Below are positions 1 through 11,583 of a DNA stretch of 64,000 nucleotides, piece after piece. Position numbers and translations under genes: made by a program. The notes under the pieces are model-generated. The model was not told the origin of the DNA, ran no database searches, and saw only the letters and a list, made by a program, of their open reading frames with translations. The stretch is from Rhynchospora pubera (Eukaryota > Streptophyta > Magnoliopsida > Poales > Cyperaceae): NCBI GenBank assembly GCA_028095005.1, contig CM051459.1, positions 319,302,513-319,366,512 of the forward strand. Direction: 5' to 3'. How positions within the stretch are numbered: position 1 is the first letter of the stretch; each line of letters starts with the position of its first letter.

Positions 1-1267
1 CCTCTAGAATCAAGCAAATAAAGACCATTCAATAAATGCGCATCACAAAAACGAACTTCATTTCGAAACAAGGTCAACAACTTGTTCTTTATTACAACAT
101 CAAAACCATCCATGTCCAAACAAGAGATAGAGATAATGTTTCGAGTGATAGAGGGAACTAAAAATACATCCTTTAGTTCCAACACAAAACCGGAAGGTAA
201 AGTTAAATCCACGCTCCCAATGGCCATAGCGGAGATGCACGTGCCATTCCCGACGCGGAGTTGAACTTCACCTTTCTCGAGCCGCCTCCTATTCTTTAGG
301 ACCTGCACATTTTGACAAATGTGAGCACACGAACCGGTATCGAATACCCAATCGGTGTTAGAGGTAGCGAGAAGGGTTTCGATGACAAATATACCTGAAG
401 AAGAAGGTTGGACGGTTCCCGCCTTCTTATCGGCAAGGTACTTGGGGCAGTTTCTCCTCCAATGACCCTTGTTGCTACAGTAGTAGCAAACGGTCTCGGG
501 AGTGGCCGGGTTCTTCTTCTTCTTGGAACCCACGGGAGCACCCTTGGCCGAACCTTGGGGCGTCACCGGGCCTTTGCCCTTCTTAGCTTTACGGCCTCGC
601 TTCTTGATCTTTTTGCTCTTGTCACTCACGGCAAGAACATCCTTTGGGCCCTTCTCCTTCTTGAGACTATCCTCCGTCTCAACGAGCATGTTTTGGAGAT
701 CATCCATGCTCTTGTCCATGCCATTCATCCGGTAGTTCACAACAAAACGGTGAAGCTTGGAGGGAGGGAGTTGAGAATGAAATCTTGAATCGCACCTGTA
801 GGAAAGGGCGTATCAAGCTTTTCGAGCTGCCGAAACAACCCCGCCATCTTCATGACGTGTGGCCCGACTTCATGACCCTCCGCCAAGCGAGTGTTGGCGA
901 CGGCCTTGATGAGACGGGCCCTTTCGGTGCGGGCCTTGGTTTGGAACATGTTCTTGAGACGAGTGATCATTTCAAACACTCCATATCCACTATCGATGAA
1001 CTCCTTTTGGAGTTCCGATTCCATGACCGCAACCATCAAGACCGACATCTCCATGTCGTCATTGACGTGCTTCTCATATTCCTCTTGCTTATCCTTTGGA
1101 TCGGTGTCCTTAGGAGCAGAGGGAATCGGAGTGGAGAGGAGGTACTCCCTTTTTTCAAACCTAAAGGCAAGCCTTAGGTTGCGGTGCCAATCCAAGAAAT
1201 TAGCACCGTTAAAGGCGAGTTTCTCTTTCTCAAGAAGAGAACGAAGCGTTAAAGAGGAGGAAGACAT
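1..1267 (-). pseudogene. Ty1/copia gag-protease region (5' part of polyprotein, runs off left edge)
   Basis: Reading leftward from the ATG at 1267, the first 170 residues match the plant copia Gag (UBN2/Retrotran_gag_2 type: LDWHRNLRLAF near the N terminus, then RTERARLIKAV). The frame breaks near 745-752, where a one-base loss moves the continuation into another frame. There follow a basic Lys-rich stretch, a CCHC zinc knuckle C-x2-C-x4-H-x4-C (488 to 447), and the retropepsin catalytic Asp-Thr-Gly at about 341-333. That frame stays open to base 1, so integrase and RT lie outside the window. The product would be the structural and protease part of the copia polyprotein, acting in cytoplasmic virus-like particles. 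The order gag, knuckle, protease and the upstream primer site and LTR agree with minus orientation. The frameshift makes this copy defective. Confidence 0.9.
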
Positions 1268-3323
1268 CTACAACAATTATCGAATTAAAGGTCAATTAGT
1301 TTTATGTTTTTAGTTTTAACAAAAGTAAAACTTTCACTACACTTTTAAAGTCCCTAAGTATAGTGATTTCCAAGACCCCTATTTTCATCAAAATGGACCT
1401 GCTATGGCACATCATCCAAAATGATTAGATAAGGTAGGTTCTCCAACCAATCATCTTACCATGACTCTTGGTTCGCATGAGCGAACTTCGCCCCGATGTC
1501 CAAACTCTAGTTGGGTCCATCGAAAAGTCACTTCTCACTATTTGCTCCTTGCAAATCTTATCTATTTGCACCCCGACTACCGAATTGGCAATCATGACGT
1601 CCGCTTGGGCGGACCGCGCCATGAGTGACAATCGGCGTGAAGGGGATAGAGAGAAGGAGGGCGATTTAACTTAATCGATTTAGTTTGGGACAAACAATTC
1701 ATATGACACTTTGTTTGGTGGTCGTGTAAGCATACACCCATACCTAACCTAACAAAAGTAATCACATAAGCATCTCATAGTTGTGGGTTTGTATGGCTCC
1801 CGCTTGCATTAGTTTCGCCACATCGTCCATGGAGCAAAACTAATCTATTTCTTGCCCTCCCACTAAATTCTATAAGGATCTAAATCCTATATAAAATAAA
1901 GGTGCAAAATACATGTGAAAACATCCTATTCCCATCCTAACCTTAGGGGCATGCAAGCCTCACAAGTTACATCAAAAATTAATCAACAAATTAATTAATT
2001 AATGGCACCAAAGGCCGCATTACAAACATTCACACATGCATTCATTACAACCACAAGGCATTGAGTCTTGAGCCATACTAAACCCACTATCCACCTACAA
2101 AACAAAGTTAGCACATACAAGAACTTTGTTTCCAATTAACGATTTTCAAGCATCTTTGCGTATCGTTTGCCATAAGTAAATTCCGTGTACAAATCCTCAA
2201 TTTTAAACAACAAAACTTGTTTAAATTCATTTAGAAAGTTCTTTCAACATCCCATAACAGAAAGGAGATCAAACAAGGAGTTTTCTAATTAATTTCAACT
2301 AGTTTGAATATTTAGAAAAACAGTAATTTATTAAAAACGTAACTAATGGAATCCAATAAAAGCAAAGGTTTTAGGTCTCCAAAAATTCTCAAATAAATTA
2401 CTTAAGCTCCTTATCATAGTTGTGATTACCAGTAAAAATTTCAAGAAGAGATCTTACACCATCTGGGAGAATCAAAAATGACAAATCTCTTACAAGTGCA
2501 CGAAACACCGTTATGAGATTTTCAGATTATCCTCTCAACCATTTGGTCTGTTAGACCACCTTCTAAACAGTTTTTATATATACAATATACATAGAAAAAC
2601 TTTCTTAATCTATAGGCTAACTATTCATGAAAAGAAAACCACCAAGTTCAGTTCAAAAGGTTCGAGTTACATACTAAACAATCAACAAATTCTGTACTGG
2701 AACAGACTGTCGATCGAAATGTTTAAACCTAGTTAAAGGTCCAAATCTCCACGAAAAATTATGAAATTAATTTTCCTGGAATCCTAACTCACAATAGAAC
2801 AACTCCATTTAAACAGAATTTTTAAAGGAGTTCTCAGTTGGTACAGTTTATTAGAACAATCGATTTGCTCAACAAACTGGATCTGACAAGTTCTTCCTTT
2901 TCATACTTGAAAACCCACAAATTGATCTGAGCCATGCAACAAATTTTACATGCTCAGAAAGAGCTTCAAGTCCTCTTTAAATCTAGCCATAGAACACTGG
3001 TACTTATATTCAAAATATAAATCTTTCAAGCCATTCAAACAGGACAGTGCAAGCAGAAACTGGTTCTGCGCACTGTCGCCATTTTATTCACAGTAAATCC
3101 ATACGAATTCAGAAAAATGTTAATCTAACGCCAAAAGAATCACAATCCACAGATCTACAACATTTTGATGTAGATGGAAAAAACTTCCAGAGAACTTATC
3201 AAAGCGAAAAACGCGAAACAACACAGAAAATACCAATTCCAGACAGCAAACAAACGCATCATCTCTACTAATCTGTTAATTAGCCAATTTCTCTTAATTA
3301 AGTGTCAAAATAGCTTAAGTACG
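1268..3323 (-). other. Copia untranslated leader between primer site and gag
   Basis: This is about 2 kb of AT-rich sequence between the primer binding site and the gag ATG, with no ORF that I can support. A leader this long is unusual for copia elements and may contain decayed sequence or an unrecognised insertion. Confidence 0.6.
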
Positions 3324-3342
3324 ACCATGTGCTCTGATACCA
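3324..3342 (-). other. Copia primer binding site (initiator tRNA-Met)
   Basis: The minus strand reads TGGTATCAGAGCACATGGT, whose first 12 bases are the classical plant copia primer site complementary to the 3' end of initiator tRNA-Met. It lies one base from the LTR end at 3344. Confidence 0.93.
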
Positions 3343-3343
3343 C

Positions 3344-5089
3344 TGTTAGTTGAGTGCATAATTTTCATTTTATGATTAAATACTACTAATTATCCATAAA
3401 CAATCATGCACAAACACGGATCTTGCACTAAGCCATTCACACAAGAGAGAAAGGTTCAAGGTATACCTCTCTTGATGTAGTAATCAAGAGGCTCGAACCG
3501 GCTAGGTTGTAGGTGGTTGTGCTCGCGTCTAGCTCCCGCCTCCTTGTCGAATCACCTCGAGTCCACTTGGTATTAACCAAATCCTCTACAAGTTATGCTA
3601 GTAACTTGGAGGAAATGCCTAATCCCTAGCTTTCCCAATTTTCTAGCAAATGAACTAATTGATTTGAGGAAGAGAGGGGGCTCAACACATGAGCTAATGG
3701 AGAGGGAGAGAAGGGAGGCGCCGGCCAAGGAAAAGGGGGGGGGGGCGGCTAGGGTTTTTGGGAGAGAGAGAGGGGGGATTTGCTACCATATACCCCTTTA
3801 TATAGAGCTCAAACCCTACCTACCTCTCAACACCTATTTACAACTTTGCCATCCCACCTACCACCATGTCATGGCCGGCCACATTATGGGCCCTTTATGG
3901 GCTATGTGCATTGCCTCTTGGGTCCACTTAATCAACTATTAAATGGCCCTTCTTGTTGCTCCCAATTTGATTAACTATTTAATTAAAGCCCTATTAAATG
4001 CATATGTGTTGAAATAAATAATTATTAACTTAATAATAATTATTTAGGGATTAGATAATGCATTAATTTATTTCTATATGATCCCTTTGATTTAATTAAT
4101 TATAACGGTCTACAACGCTATTTAATTAATTAATCAACTCATCATATTTTGCAATACCAATTATTGCAAATAAATAAATAATGCAAGCATGGTTAAAACA
4201 CCAATTCTGTGTGACCCTTTGAGGATTTATGCTACGTTGGACATGGAGTTAAATCGCTATTTAAATCCAATAATCATAAGCGGTATCTAGCAACACGTTA
4301 TGATTCCCAATTCGCATAAATAGTGTACAGCTACAATATTTCAATCCTGCATAAGAGAATAAAAGTATATCTCTATTTTGATTCCTATGCCTCACGATAT
4401 CATCGTATAATCCAAGATAGGAATGTGTCATTCTTGCAGATTATACGTTTCTTGATCTAGAGATAATTGTATCAGTTGCTAGCAAACAATCTATCTCCAT
4501 CAAGGGGCCCAAACAGATATCGTCACTCACTAAGTGAATTAATGAGGGACATACGGTTTTCTTGACTATTTAACTTTTCCCCGCACAATTCAAGAGAACA
4601 TAAATAACGTCCGTATAGCAGCCCTTATCGGGAATCAGCGGTAGACGATATTTATTGAACCTATCCTCATGTGGAAAAGATAAATATCTCAAACTTAGAA
4701 TCAAAATCATAACGAAATAAATAATGACACCAAAACACAATCCATATATTTATTTCGTTGGGTCATGTCCTGTACTATGTTCAATTAACATAAACATATG
4801 CAATTAAGTTGGTTACTCTTAACCTTTGATTTATAGAACTTAATCAACACTTAACTTGCATACTAATCTTATTGATAATTAATGTTCCTTGTTAATTATC
4901 AAGATTATGGACGCTTTAGATTTATTGTTGTCATTTACTACTAAATGAATCACAGTGATCTATAATTCAGATCCTCAACCTGAATGAACTGTCAACACAT
5001 AAATCAAGGAACAAATGATATAAAATCATCCATAACATAAAACCATAGAAGTAGCCAAAAAGATTGGCTTCTAGGACATATCTCTGACA
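3344..5089 (-). repeat. Copia LTR shared by two internal regions (1746 bp)
   Basis: On the minus strand the LTR starts TGTCAGAG at 5089 and ends CTAACA at 3344 (TGT...ACA termini). It is bounded on one side by a polypurine tract (5090-5103) and on the other by the primer site (3324-3342). A minus-strand TATA box at 3797-3804 puts the transcript start near 3770, giving U3 of about 1.3 kb and R-U5 of about 0.4 kb. Because both flanks are element-internal, this LTR is at once the 3' LTR of one copy and the 5' LTR of the next. Confidence 0.88.
3797..3804 (-). promoter_or_regulatory. TATA box of the copia LTR
   Basis: The minus strand reads CTCTATATAAAGGGG. The position inside the LTR and the direction agree with transcription toward gag. 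Confidence 0.7.
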
Positions 5090-5103
5090 ATCTCCCACTT
5101 GGC
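5090..5103 (-). other. Copia polypurine tract
   Basis: The minus strand reads CCAAGTGGGAGAT directly before the LTR start TGTCAG. This purine-rich motif typically primes plus-strand synthesis in plant copia elements. Confidence 0.88.
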
Positions 5104-5201
5104 CTAGAGTCAATCAACAGTGACTTCTAGCCAGTGTATAGTACTCAATGTAATATCCAAATATACATATCTCATACTAACGCCTAAATAAAAGATACAA
5201 C

Positions 5202-5398
5202 TCAAAGCCAATCAGGCATACGCCTAATCCCCATGGATGCAACATGCAACTCATGCGCGGCTCGAGACAAAGGCTTTGTCAGAGGGTCCGCTGTGTTCGC
5301 GGCACCGTCCACCTTCTTGACCTTGACCCATCCGTCATTGACCAACTGACGGATGAGATGGAACCGTCGTAGAATGTGCCTAGTCTTCTGGTGAGAGC
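5202..5398 (-). pseudogene. Ty1/copia RNase H C-terminal fragment
   Basis: On the minus strand, coding sequence from about 5398 to the stop at 5202 gives the usual copia RNase H ending: a HQKTRHILRRFHLIRQLV-like stretch, VKKVDGAANTADPLTKPLS, and the C terminus MPDWL. This belongs to the copia copy upstream of the shared LTR, so only the last 65 or so codons of pol survive. Homology stops abruptly at about 5398, where CACTA coding sequence on the other strand begins. The 98 bp between the stop and the polypurine tract is the element's 3' untranslated region. Confidence 0.9.
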
Positions 5399-7446
5399 AC
5401 AAATGCAAGAGGAACTCAATAAGCGAATGGATGAGGAACTCAAAAAGCGAATGGATGAGGAACTCAATAAGCGAATGCAGCAAAGCTTTTCACAAATATT
5501 TTCGCAAGGCCAAGGTCAGACACCGCAGACCTACGATCCAATTTACCAACAAGCTATGCTGATGATATCACAGGGTAGCAATAATCAACCACATCCGATT
5601 CCTCATTCGAGTTTTCAGGTTATTAATTTTATCAAGCTAATGATATATATTATTTTTCTCGCATATAATATTTAGGGTTTGATAATTTGTTATTATTTTT
5701 TATATTCCTAATAAATACAGACGCCTGTCGAAGCTTTGATTCTCCTCCCAGGAACGTCCGGTACACCTGTGTATGTAGCTAGAGTTATGGTGCATGCACA
5801 GACTTATGGTGATACAGTCCATGGAGAGCCATTGGGTATAGGGGAAGTGAAGGTACAAATTTTGGAAGTTTTTGATAATGCGAGACACACGATTGTACCT
5901 TTTCCACCTCCTAACGGGGATGATCGGCTTGGTGTTCTGATGGGTTCATTTCTGAGATGGCCAATTCATCTTGTGGATTACGATATGTCAAAATTGGTAT
6001 GTATTAGTAATTATATATATTTAGTAAAAAACGAGCGTCAATAATATCATTTTCATGACTAATATGTTGGTTGTTTAGGAGTAAGTGAGACAAATAACAA
6101 AACAAACTATTCCGCAAAATAAGGAGAAGCAGTTGGAGAAAGAGAACGACGAAGATGATGAACCGAGCGTGGATCAGTTTTTTGCAGAGGAGGTAATTGA
6201 ATTACACGATCCGTACGTCTCCGAGGAAAAATTGACACAGATCGGGCCTTACGCCAAAGAAATGCATAACTACATGAGAATGTTCGACGTGTCAGTCACT
6301 TCATTCAGCAATCTTCCTGGTGATTTCGAGTTACAAGATGTCAAGACATTCCTTCTTGATTTTGAAGATATCAGGCATGTCTTAAATCGAGAGGAACTTT
6401 TCGTTCAAGTGATTAAAGTTTGGGTCTTGTAAGTATTCTAGCTCCTAACTTTGCAACAGTTGATTATTAATTATATGATATGTCTTGTAAGTATTCTAGC
6501 TCCTAACTACGTTCAAGTGCAGGCGGTACAGGGAGTATTGTGCTGAGACTTTGATGAAGAAGTGGGTATTTTAGGATCCGGAACGATGCTCGGGTTCGGA
6601 TGTAGAGAACAATCAAATCGGCACTGTAAGCTACATATTCAATCTTTTGAAGAAGTATGCAAAAAGGGATCCCTATCATGTTTTAGTGCATCATAATCGG
6701 TTTGTTATAAAATTTCTAATTTTGACTTTAATTATAATTTTGAATTTGCAGTTTATTGTTAATTTAACCAACAAAAATATATGTATGTAATTACAGGTCG
6801 CATTTTGTGATTATTATAGTTCAACTCTCGACACGAAAGATGTGGATAGTAGATTCACTCCAATCTAAGGAAGCCTACCAGTCTACAATTATAGGAAATT
6901 ACGATCAGTATGTTTAATATTAACATATATATACTACGTGTATGCACTATTTAGTTATATAATAATATCTAGAAACTAATTTTTATAATTATATATTTTT
7001 TTTTTGCAGAGCTTTGTCAAGATTGGTGAAAGTTTCGAATTTTAAAGTTCAAATGATTCCTGTACATACTTGCAATTAATATATATATAGTTTCGTCATT
7101 TCATTTGGAATTTATTGAATTTAAACTTAATTGTATTAGTTTTGAAATTATAGAGTCCACGACAACCAAACAATATAGATTGCGGCTTTTATGCGATGGT
7201 AAACCTACGCAAGATCCTTGATCACTGTATGCTACATGAGAACCTCCCATCGGTATGGATTATATTTTAATCTTACTATGTATGTGATTAGGGTTTAGTA
7301 GCAATTTTCATAGGTTATTAACTATATAAAATGTCAAAATGCAGGTTTTGCAACCGGTTGGTAAGCGTTATAGTGAGAAAGAGATCAATGACACGATAAA
7401 TGAATGGTTTCGTTATTTACTTACGCTTGTAGGTCGTGGTAAATGA
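5399..7446 (+). pseudogene. CACTA-borne ULP1-like (C48) cysteine protease, spliced, broken
   Basis: The exons I could trace are 5399-5618, 5721-5996, 6079-6428, 6523-6699, 6797-6907, 7010-7061, 7154-7252 and 7345-7446 (stop TGA). All junctions are GT-AG and the phases join consistently. The first exon holds three copies of an 8-residue repeat (EELNKRMD). Exon 2 looks like DUF8039 (GTPVYVARVMV, TVHGEPLGIGEVKV). The later exons form a C48 peptidase: the His in SHFVIIIVQ, the Asp in MWIVDSLQ, and the Gln and Cys in PRQPNNIDCGFYAM. Two in-frame stops break it: TAA at 6082-6084 and TAG at 6572-6574. C48 enzymes process SUMO-like proteins, but the role of the transposon versions is not known. The 5' end is lost at the copia junction. 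Confidence 0.85.
6424..6508 (+). repeat. 27-bp direct duplication including a splice donor
   Basis: The 27 bases at 6424-6450 recur at 6482-6508, a 58-bp offset. Each copy includes the TTGTAAGTATT donor context of the ULP1 intron, so the gene has two possible donors in tandem. Confidence 0.8.
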
Positions 7447-7689
7447 ATACAATTAACTATGTGTGATTTGTGCTTGCATGGAAATATTAACTATGTGCAT
7501 GATTTCATATGGAAATGTTTGTGATCGATGCATGATGATTTGATATTGTTTGTGATTTGATATTATTTGTGATCCATGCATTTGATTTTTTATATTGTGT
7601 GATATATATATTAATTGGTACAATTGGTACAATTAATTGGTACAATGAATGGGTACAAATGGCTAGCAAAAAGGGGGCTAGCCCAAAAA

Positions 7690-8380
7690 CCAGGTTTAAT
7701 TTTTTTAAAAAAAAAAAATTAGTACCGGTTTTTTATAAAAAACCGGTACTAATTTTAAAATTTTCGGTTTTTTTTTATTAATTTTAAATAAATAAAATTT
7801 ACAGATTTAAATTAAATTAATTTAGTATCGATTTTCTATAAAAAACCGGTACTAAATGAATTTAATTTTCGATTTTTTTTAATTTAATTAATTAAATAAT
7901 TTCTTAATTTAAATATATTTAATTTAGTACTGGTTTTTTATAAAAAACCGGTACTAAATGAATTTAATTTTCGGTTTTTTTAATTTAATTGATTAAATAA
8001 TTAATTAAATGATTTCTTAATTTAAATTAAATTAATTTAGTACCGGTTTTTAATAAAAAACCGGTACTAAATTAAATTAATTTTCGTTTTTTTTTTAATT
8101 TAATTGATTAAATAATTAATTAAATGATTTCTTAATTTAAATTAATTAACGATTTTTCGGTTTTTTAATGTAGTACCGGTTTTTTATAAAAAACCGGTAC
8201 TAAATGAATTAATTTTAGTACCGGTTTTTTATAAAAAACCGGTACTAATATGGTTTATTTCATCATTTACTACCGGCTCATTAGTACCGGTTTTTTGTTG
8301 CTGTTAGTACCCCCTATTATTAGTACCGCTGCAAAACCGGTACTAATGATAAGAAAAAAACCGGTACTATTAATTTTATT
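7690..8380 (+). repeat. CACTA subterminal palindromic repeats
   Basis: At least six copies of an inverted motif of the form AGTACCGGTTTT-TAT-AAAACCGGTACT occur near 7720, 7830, 7928, 8038, 8172 and 8217, followed by single copies of ACCGGTACTA up to 8370. In En/Spm elements, subterminal repeats bind the element's regulatory protein (TNPA type). These are themselves near-perfect palindromes separated by AT-rich spacers of about 50-110 bp. Confidence 0.85.
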
Positions 8381-8390
8381 TGGCGTAGTG
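8379..8390 (-). repeat. CACTA right terminal inverted repeat
   Basis: The reverse complement reads CACTACGCCAAA, a typical CACTA terminus. The next three host bases, ATT (8391-8393), would be the target duplication, which cannot be tested because the left end is missing. Confidence 0.88.
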
Positions 8391-8404
8391 ATTACTAGCG
8401 TGTT

Positions 8405-8412
8405 TATATAAA
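8405..8412 (+). promoter_or_regulatory. TATA box of the secreted-peptide gene
   Basis: TATATAAA lies about 70 bp upstream of the ATG at 8481, giving an expected start near 8435-8445. It begins only 14 bp after the end of the CACTA element. Confidence 0.75.
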
Positions 8413-8480
8413 AGAGAGTGGGAATAAGCCAACAAGGAGCATTATATATTGGAACTTGGCAGATACCCAAAAATTAGAAC

Positions 8481-10135
8481 ATGGGTTCAAAGGTGTTTCT
8501 AGTTCTTCTGGTTCTGAGCTTAAGCCTCGTATCTTTCTCCAATTCCCAACTGAATACCACGGCACCTTCCTTAACACCTCAAGATCAGGATTGTACCAGT
8601 AAGTTATGACTCTTTGCTTTCTCTAAAGCCCCAGTATTTATTGAATTTTAAATTGTTGTAAAAAAAAAAAAACAAACAAATTAAAGAACCGCAACTGATT
8701 GACATTGCCATTTCTAATTAAAAACTTGACTAATTTTCGAGTATTATTTTCAGACATTTCATTCCACAGAATCAAATAGGATATCAAGAAATTAATGATT
8801 AAGTTATCCGGATGTAAACATTTTGCAGATGCGTAATTTACTGGGTAGACCAACATCATTTTGCATAACTAATGTGTATAATTTGTATGTTGAATGATCA
8901 GCTAAAGAAGGCGTGAAATACAAATGCAAGGAGGGACAACCAATTCCTCAGGGCAGCAACGACACTCAGAACCATCAGTTTTCTGGCCACGACAAACCCT
9001 CCAGCTCTCCTATCCGTCAAGGACAGCTTGCTTATAAAGCACTCAATTCTAATCACCGTGAGTTCATTTCATTCAGACATATAACAGACATGAGAGAGAA
9101 GCTAACTAAATTGTGGTCGTTAATTTTTTTTTTTTTTAAACTTGACCAAGTTAACAAGGAGCTGCATTCTTTGGATGGTCATCAATGGATGGTTTTCGAT
9201 CTCAGTCGTCTGATTTAATCTCAACGGCTATAGATGCCCCGTGCATAATATCAAGATTGATAGGTCCAAAAAAATCTAACCGTTAAGATTAAATCGGACG
9301 GCTCAGATAAAAAAACATCCACTAGATGATTGTATTAATTATTAAACCATACGGAGGATACTCTCCCAAGTTAACAATTAAATTGGAATTAGTTTGATGT
9401 GTTAAGTTCAGCTAAAAAAAAAAGAAAACTTGGCAACGCTGCCAATTGACGTATTACAGTAAATTCGATACATTTAGTTAGATGTTGTGGGGCCTCTATA
9501 TTACCCAATAAGCAATTCCCTTTACTATACATGTACAATGCGCACACAGCCAAATTGCTAGTCTCTGTAGGTTGTGAACTACATAAATTGAAAAAGAAAG
9601 GTTTTTTTTTTTAAAAAAAAAAAGACCTGTCAATAATACCACAGTGAATAAACTTAACATTAAAATATTTGACTTTAGAATAATTTTGAATTTAATGGAT
9701 CTGTTATAAATTGTGCTACTAATAAGAGATTAATTAAGAAAGGAGTCTAATTAAAGAGATTCTTAATAGCAAATTATAGTGAGAAATCCTACATAAAAGG
9801 GGTAAAATTATCATTGGACATTCTCATTTTGAAGGTCGGTCGGCGAGAATCATTCGACAACTTGAAAGTTGAAATTTAATTTCTCAGACTCAATTATTCA
9901 TTTTTGCCAACTTTGATATATGCCAATTTAAATCCAAATATTCTTGAAATATAATTTTTATGTAACAATAGTTATGAATCACTATGGCTCCGTTTGGATG
10001 AATATTATTTGTTTCACATACAGAATGCACTGTATATCATGCACACTAATGAAAATTGTGTCCTTACCAATTTCAGCTGCTGTGAGCTCATCAGGAGGAC
10101 AACCATATACACGTGCTTCTCGTAGAAGCAAATAA
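8481..10135 (+). CDS. Small secreted peptide, 110 aa, three exons (unrecognised, weakly RALF-like C terminus)
   Basis: Exons 8481-8598, 8902-9057 and 10077-10135 join with phase-1 GT-AG introns into 111 codons ending TAA. The N terminus (MGSKVFLVLLVLSLSLVSFSNSQ) is a clear signal peptide, so the product should enter the secretory pathway. The mature part has only two cysteines (QDQDC, then KYKCKEG), is rich in Gln, Ser and Asn, and ends in a basic GGQPYTRASRRSK. The segment LAYKALNSN followed by QPYTR recalls the YISYxAL and NPYxRGC ends of RALF hormones, but the RALF cysteines are absent, so I do not assign the family. Intron 2 contains an inverted repeat around 9205-9300. A diverged copy of exon 3 and its 3' flank lies at about 14.4 kb. 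The CACTA terminus abuts its core promoter. Confidence 0.7.
9205..9302. repeat. Inverted repeat in intron 2 (MITE remnant)
   Basis: GATTTAATCTCAACGGCTA near 9210 pairs with the reverse of TCTAACCGTTAAGATTAAATC near 9275-9295. The arms of about 20 bp around a 50-bp loop suggest a small fold-back element in the intron of the peptide gene. Confidence 0.5.
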
Positions 10136-11583
10136 TGGCTGATTAAAATACCATTGACTCAGGATACGAGTGGTCATGTTTCACATTGTTGTGAAGATGG
10201 AATTGTGGCTGCAAAGGAGGCATCAATTAATAACTCACTGAGTAATAGTGTAATAATGTCATATTTGTCCCCGTGTTAGTTTAACAGTCATCTCTACACT
10301 AAAATTCATTGAAAAGTGATGCAATTTTTATATAGAAAAGTTTGCTTGCTGTAAAGATTGCAACTCTATTTGTTTAAACTAAGAGAACGCTTTTTTGACA
10401 TACATTTAATTAAAATATCACACTTTTGGCACACATTTAAAATATCACACTTATCATTGTTTAGCACTGACTACTGACTACAGAGAACTTTCACAAATCA
10501 CAATAAGGAATTGCAGCAATGAAACGTTCAGAACTCAATAAGTTATTTAACATGCATTTTTTGAACTGTGCTTCAAAACCTCGAAAGTGCATTGTTAATT
10601 AGATAAGAATATACCAGCTATTTACAGGATAGTCAAGCCAGTTCAAATTTAAGACACACATATATCATATTTCACTGATCTTACGAGATATTAGACGTAC
10701 AATTCAAACAGAGAGACTGCTATGAGCTCTAATCAGAATTGTTCCCCTGACTACTGAGACGCTAATTTCCTCCATAGTCTTTGGCTCTTTGGAAATCTTT
10801 TGACAAATTTAAACCCCACTAACATAACATGCACCAACTCTTGAGAAAAATGATTTACAAAGCCAAACATAACATTGGTTTTCCTATAATTGATTAATTG
10901 GACCTTTGCTTGTTATATAGAAAAGTAACTGTGGTCGGTACATGATTCTAGTTTCCAATATATATCATAATTTGAGTCCTTTTGTGCTTCTCTGAAAATT
11001 GTAATTCTTAAGTCAATCTTTCCCTGGACAAACCCCTTTCAAATAAACACGCAGTGGATTCAGGCCATTTCAAGGTCCCAGTACCTTATAACCAATGTTT
11101 TCAAAACCAAACCGGCACCTATACCGATCAGTGGCCGAAATCCGGTATTTTTTTGAAATTTTCTAAAACTTTAAACAGGCATAACTTTTGATAGGAAGGT
11201 CCGTTTGGGACGATCGAGCACAATCCGGAAAGCTGGCGACGAGACCATTTTCGGAGCCAAAAAACGCTCTCTAGACCTCCAAAATCCACTTTGAAAGTTT
11301 GCAAACCTAAAAACCACTCTAAACTACTAAAAAAGTTTTTGAAATCATAAATTAATCATTAAAAAGAGAAATGCAGTAAATCAAGTGACTTTCTTGATAG
11401 TGATGGGAACAAAATGATATTAATGTCAAAATTAATATTCTAATGTCATTTTTAAATAAAATTAATATGAAATTAAATGTGATATTTTAAAAATTATAAA
11501 TTTAACCTTAAAAATAAATTTAATCTAAATTTTTACATTAATTTTTCTATTAATTTTGAAAAAAAATGAAATTTACGCCATCC

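Larger units (their letters stand above)
5399..8390 (+). mobile_element. CACTA (En/Spm) transposon, 3' part
   Basis: The right end is well defined: TGGCGTAGTG at 8381-8390 is the reverse complement of a CACTACGCCA terminus, and palindromic subterminal repeats fill the last 700 bp. The internal gene is the DUF8039/ULP1-protease ORF often carried by plant CACTA elements. The left end and the TNP2-type transposase are missing, since the element is cut at 5399 by copia sequence. I found no CACTACGCC-like left terminus in 1-5400, so this copy is not autonomous. Confidence 0.85.

Noticed and set aside
408..1313. Plus-strand ORFs of 126-140 codons at the left edge
   Set aside because: They are the complement of the copia gag-protease coding sequence, which has clear domain motifs on the minus strand.
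8481..10135. Firm assignment of the secreted peptide to the RALF family
   Set aside because: The four conserved RALF cysteines and the YISY motif are missing, and only short C-terminal similarity is visible.
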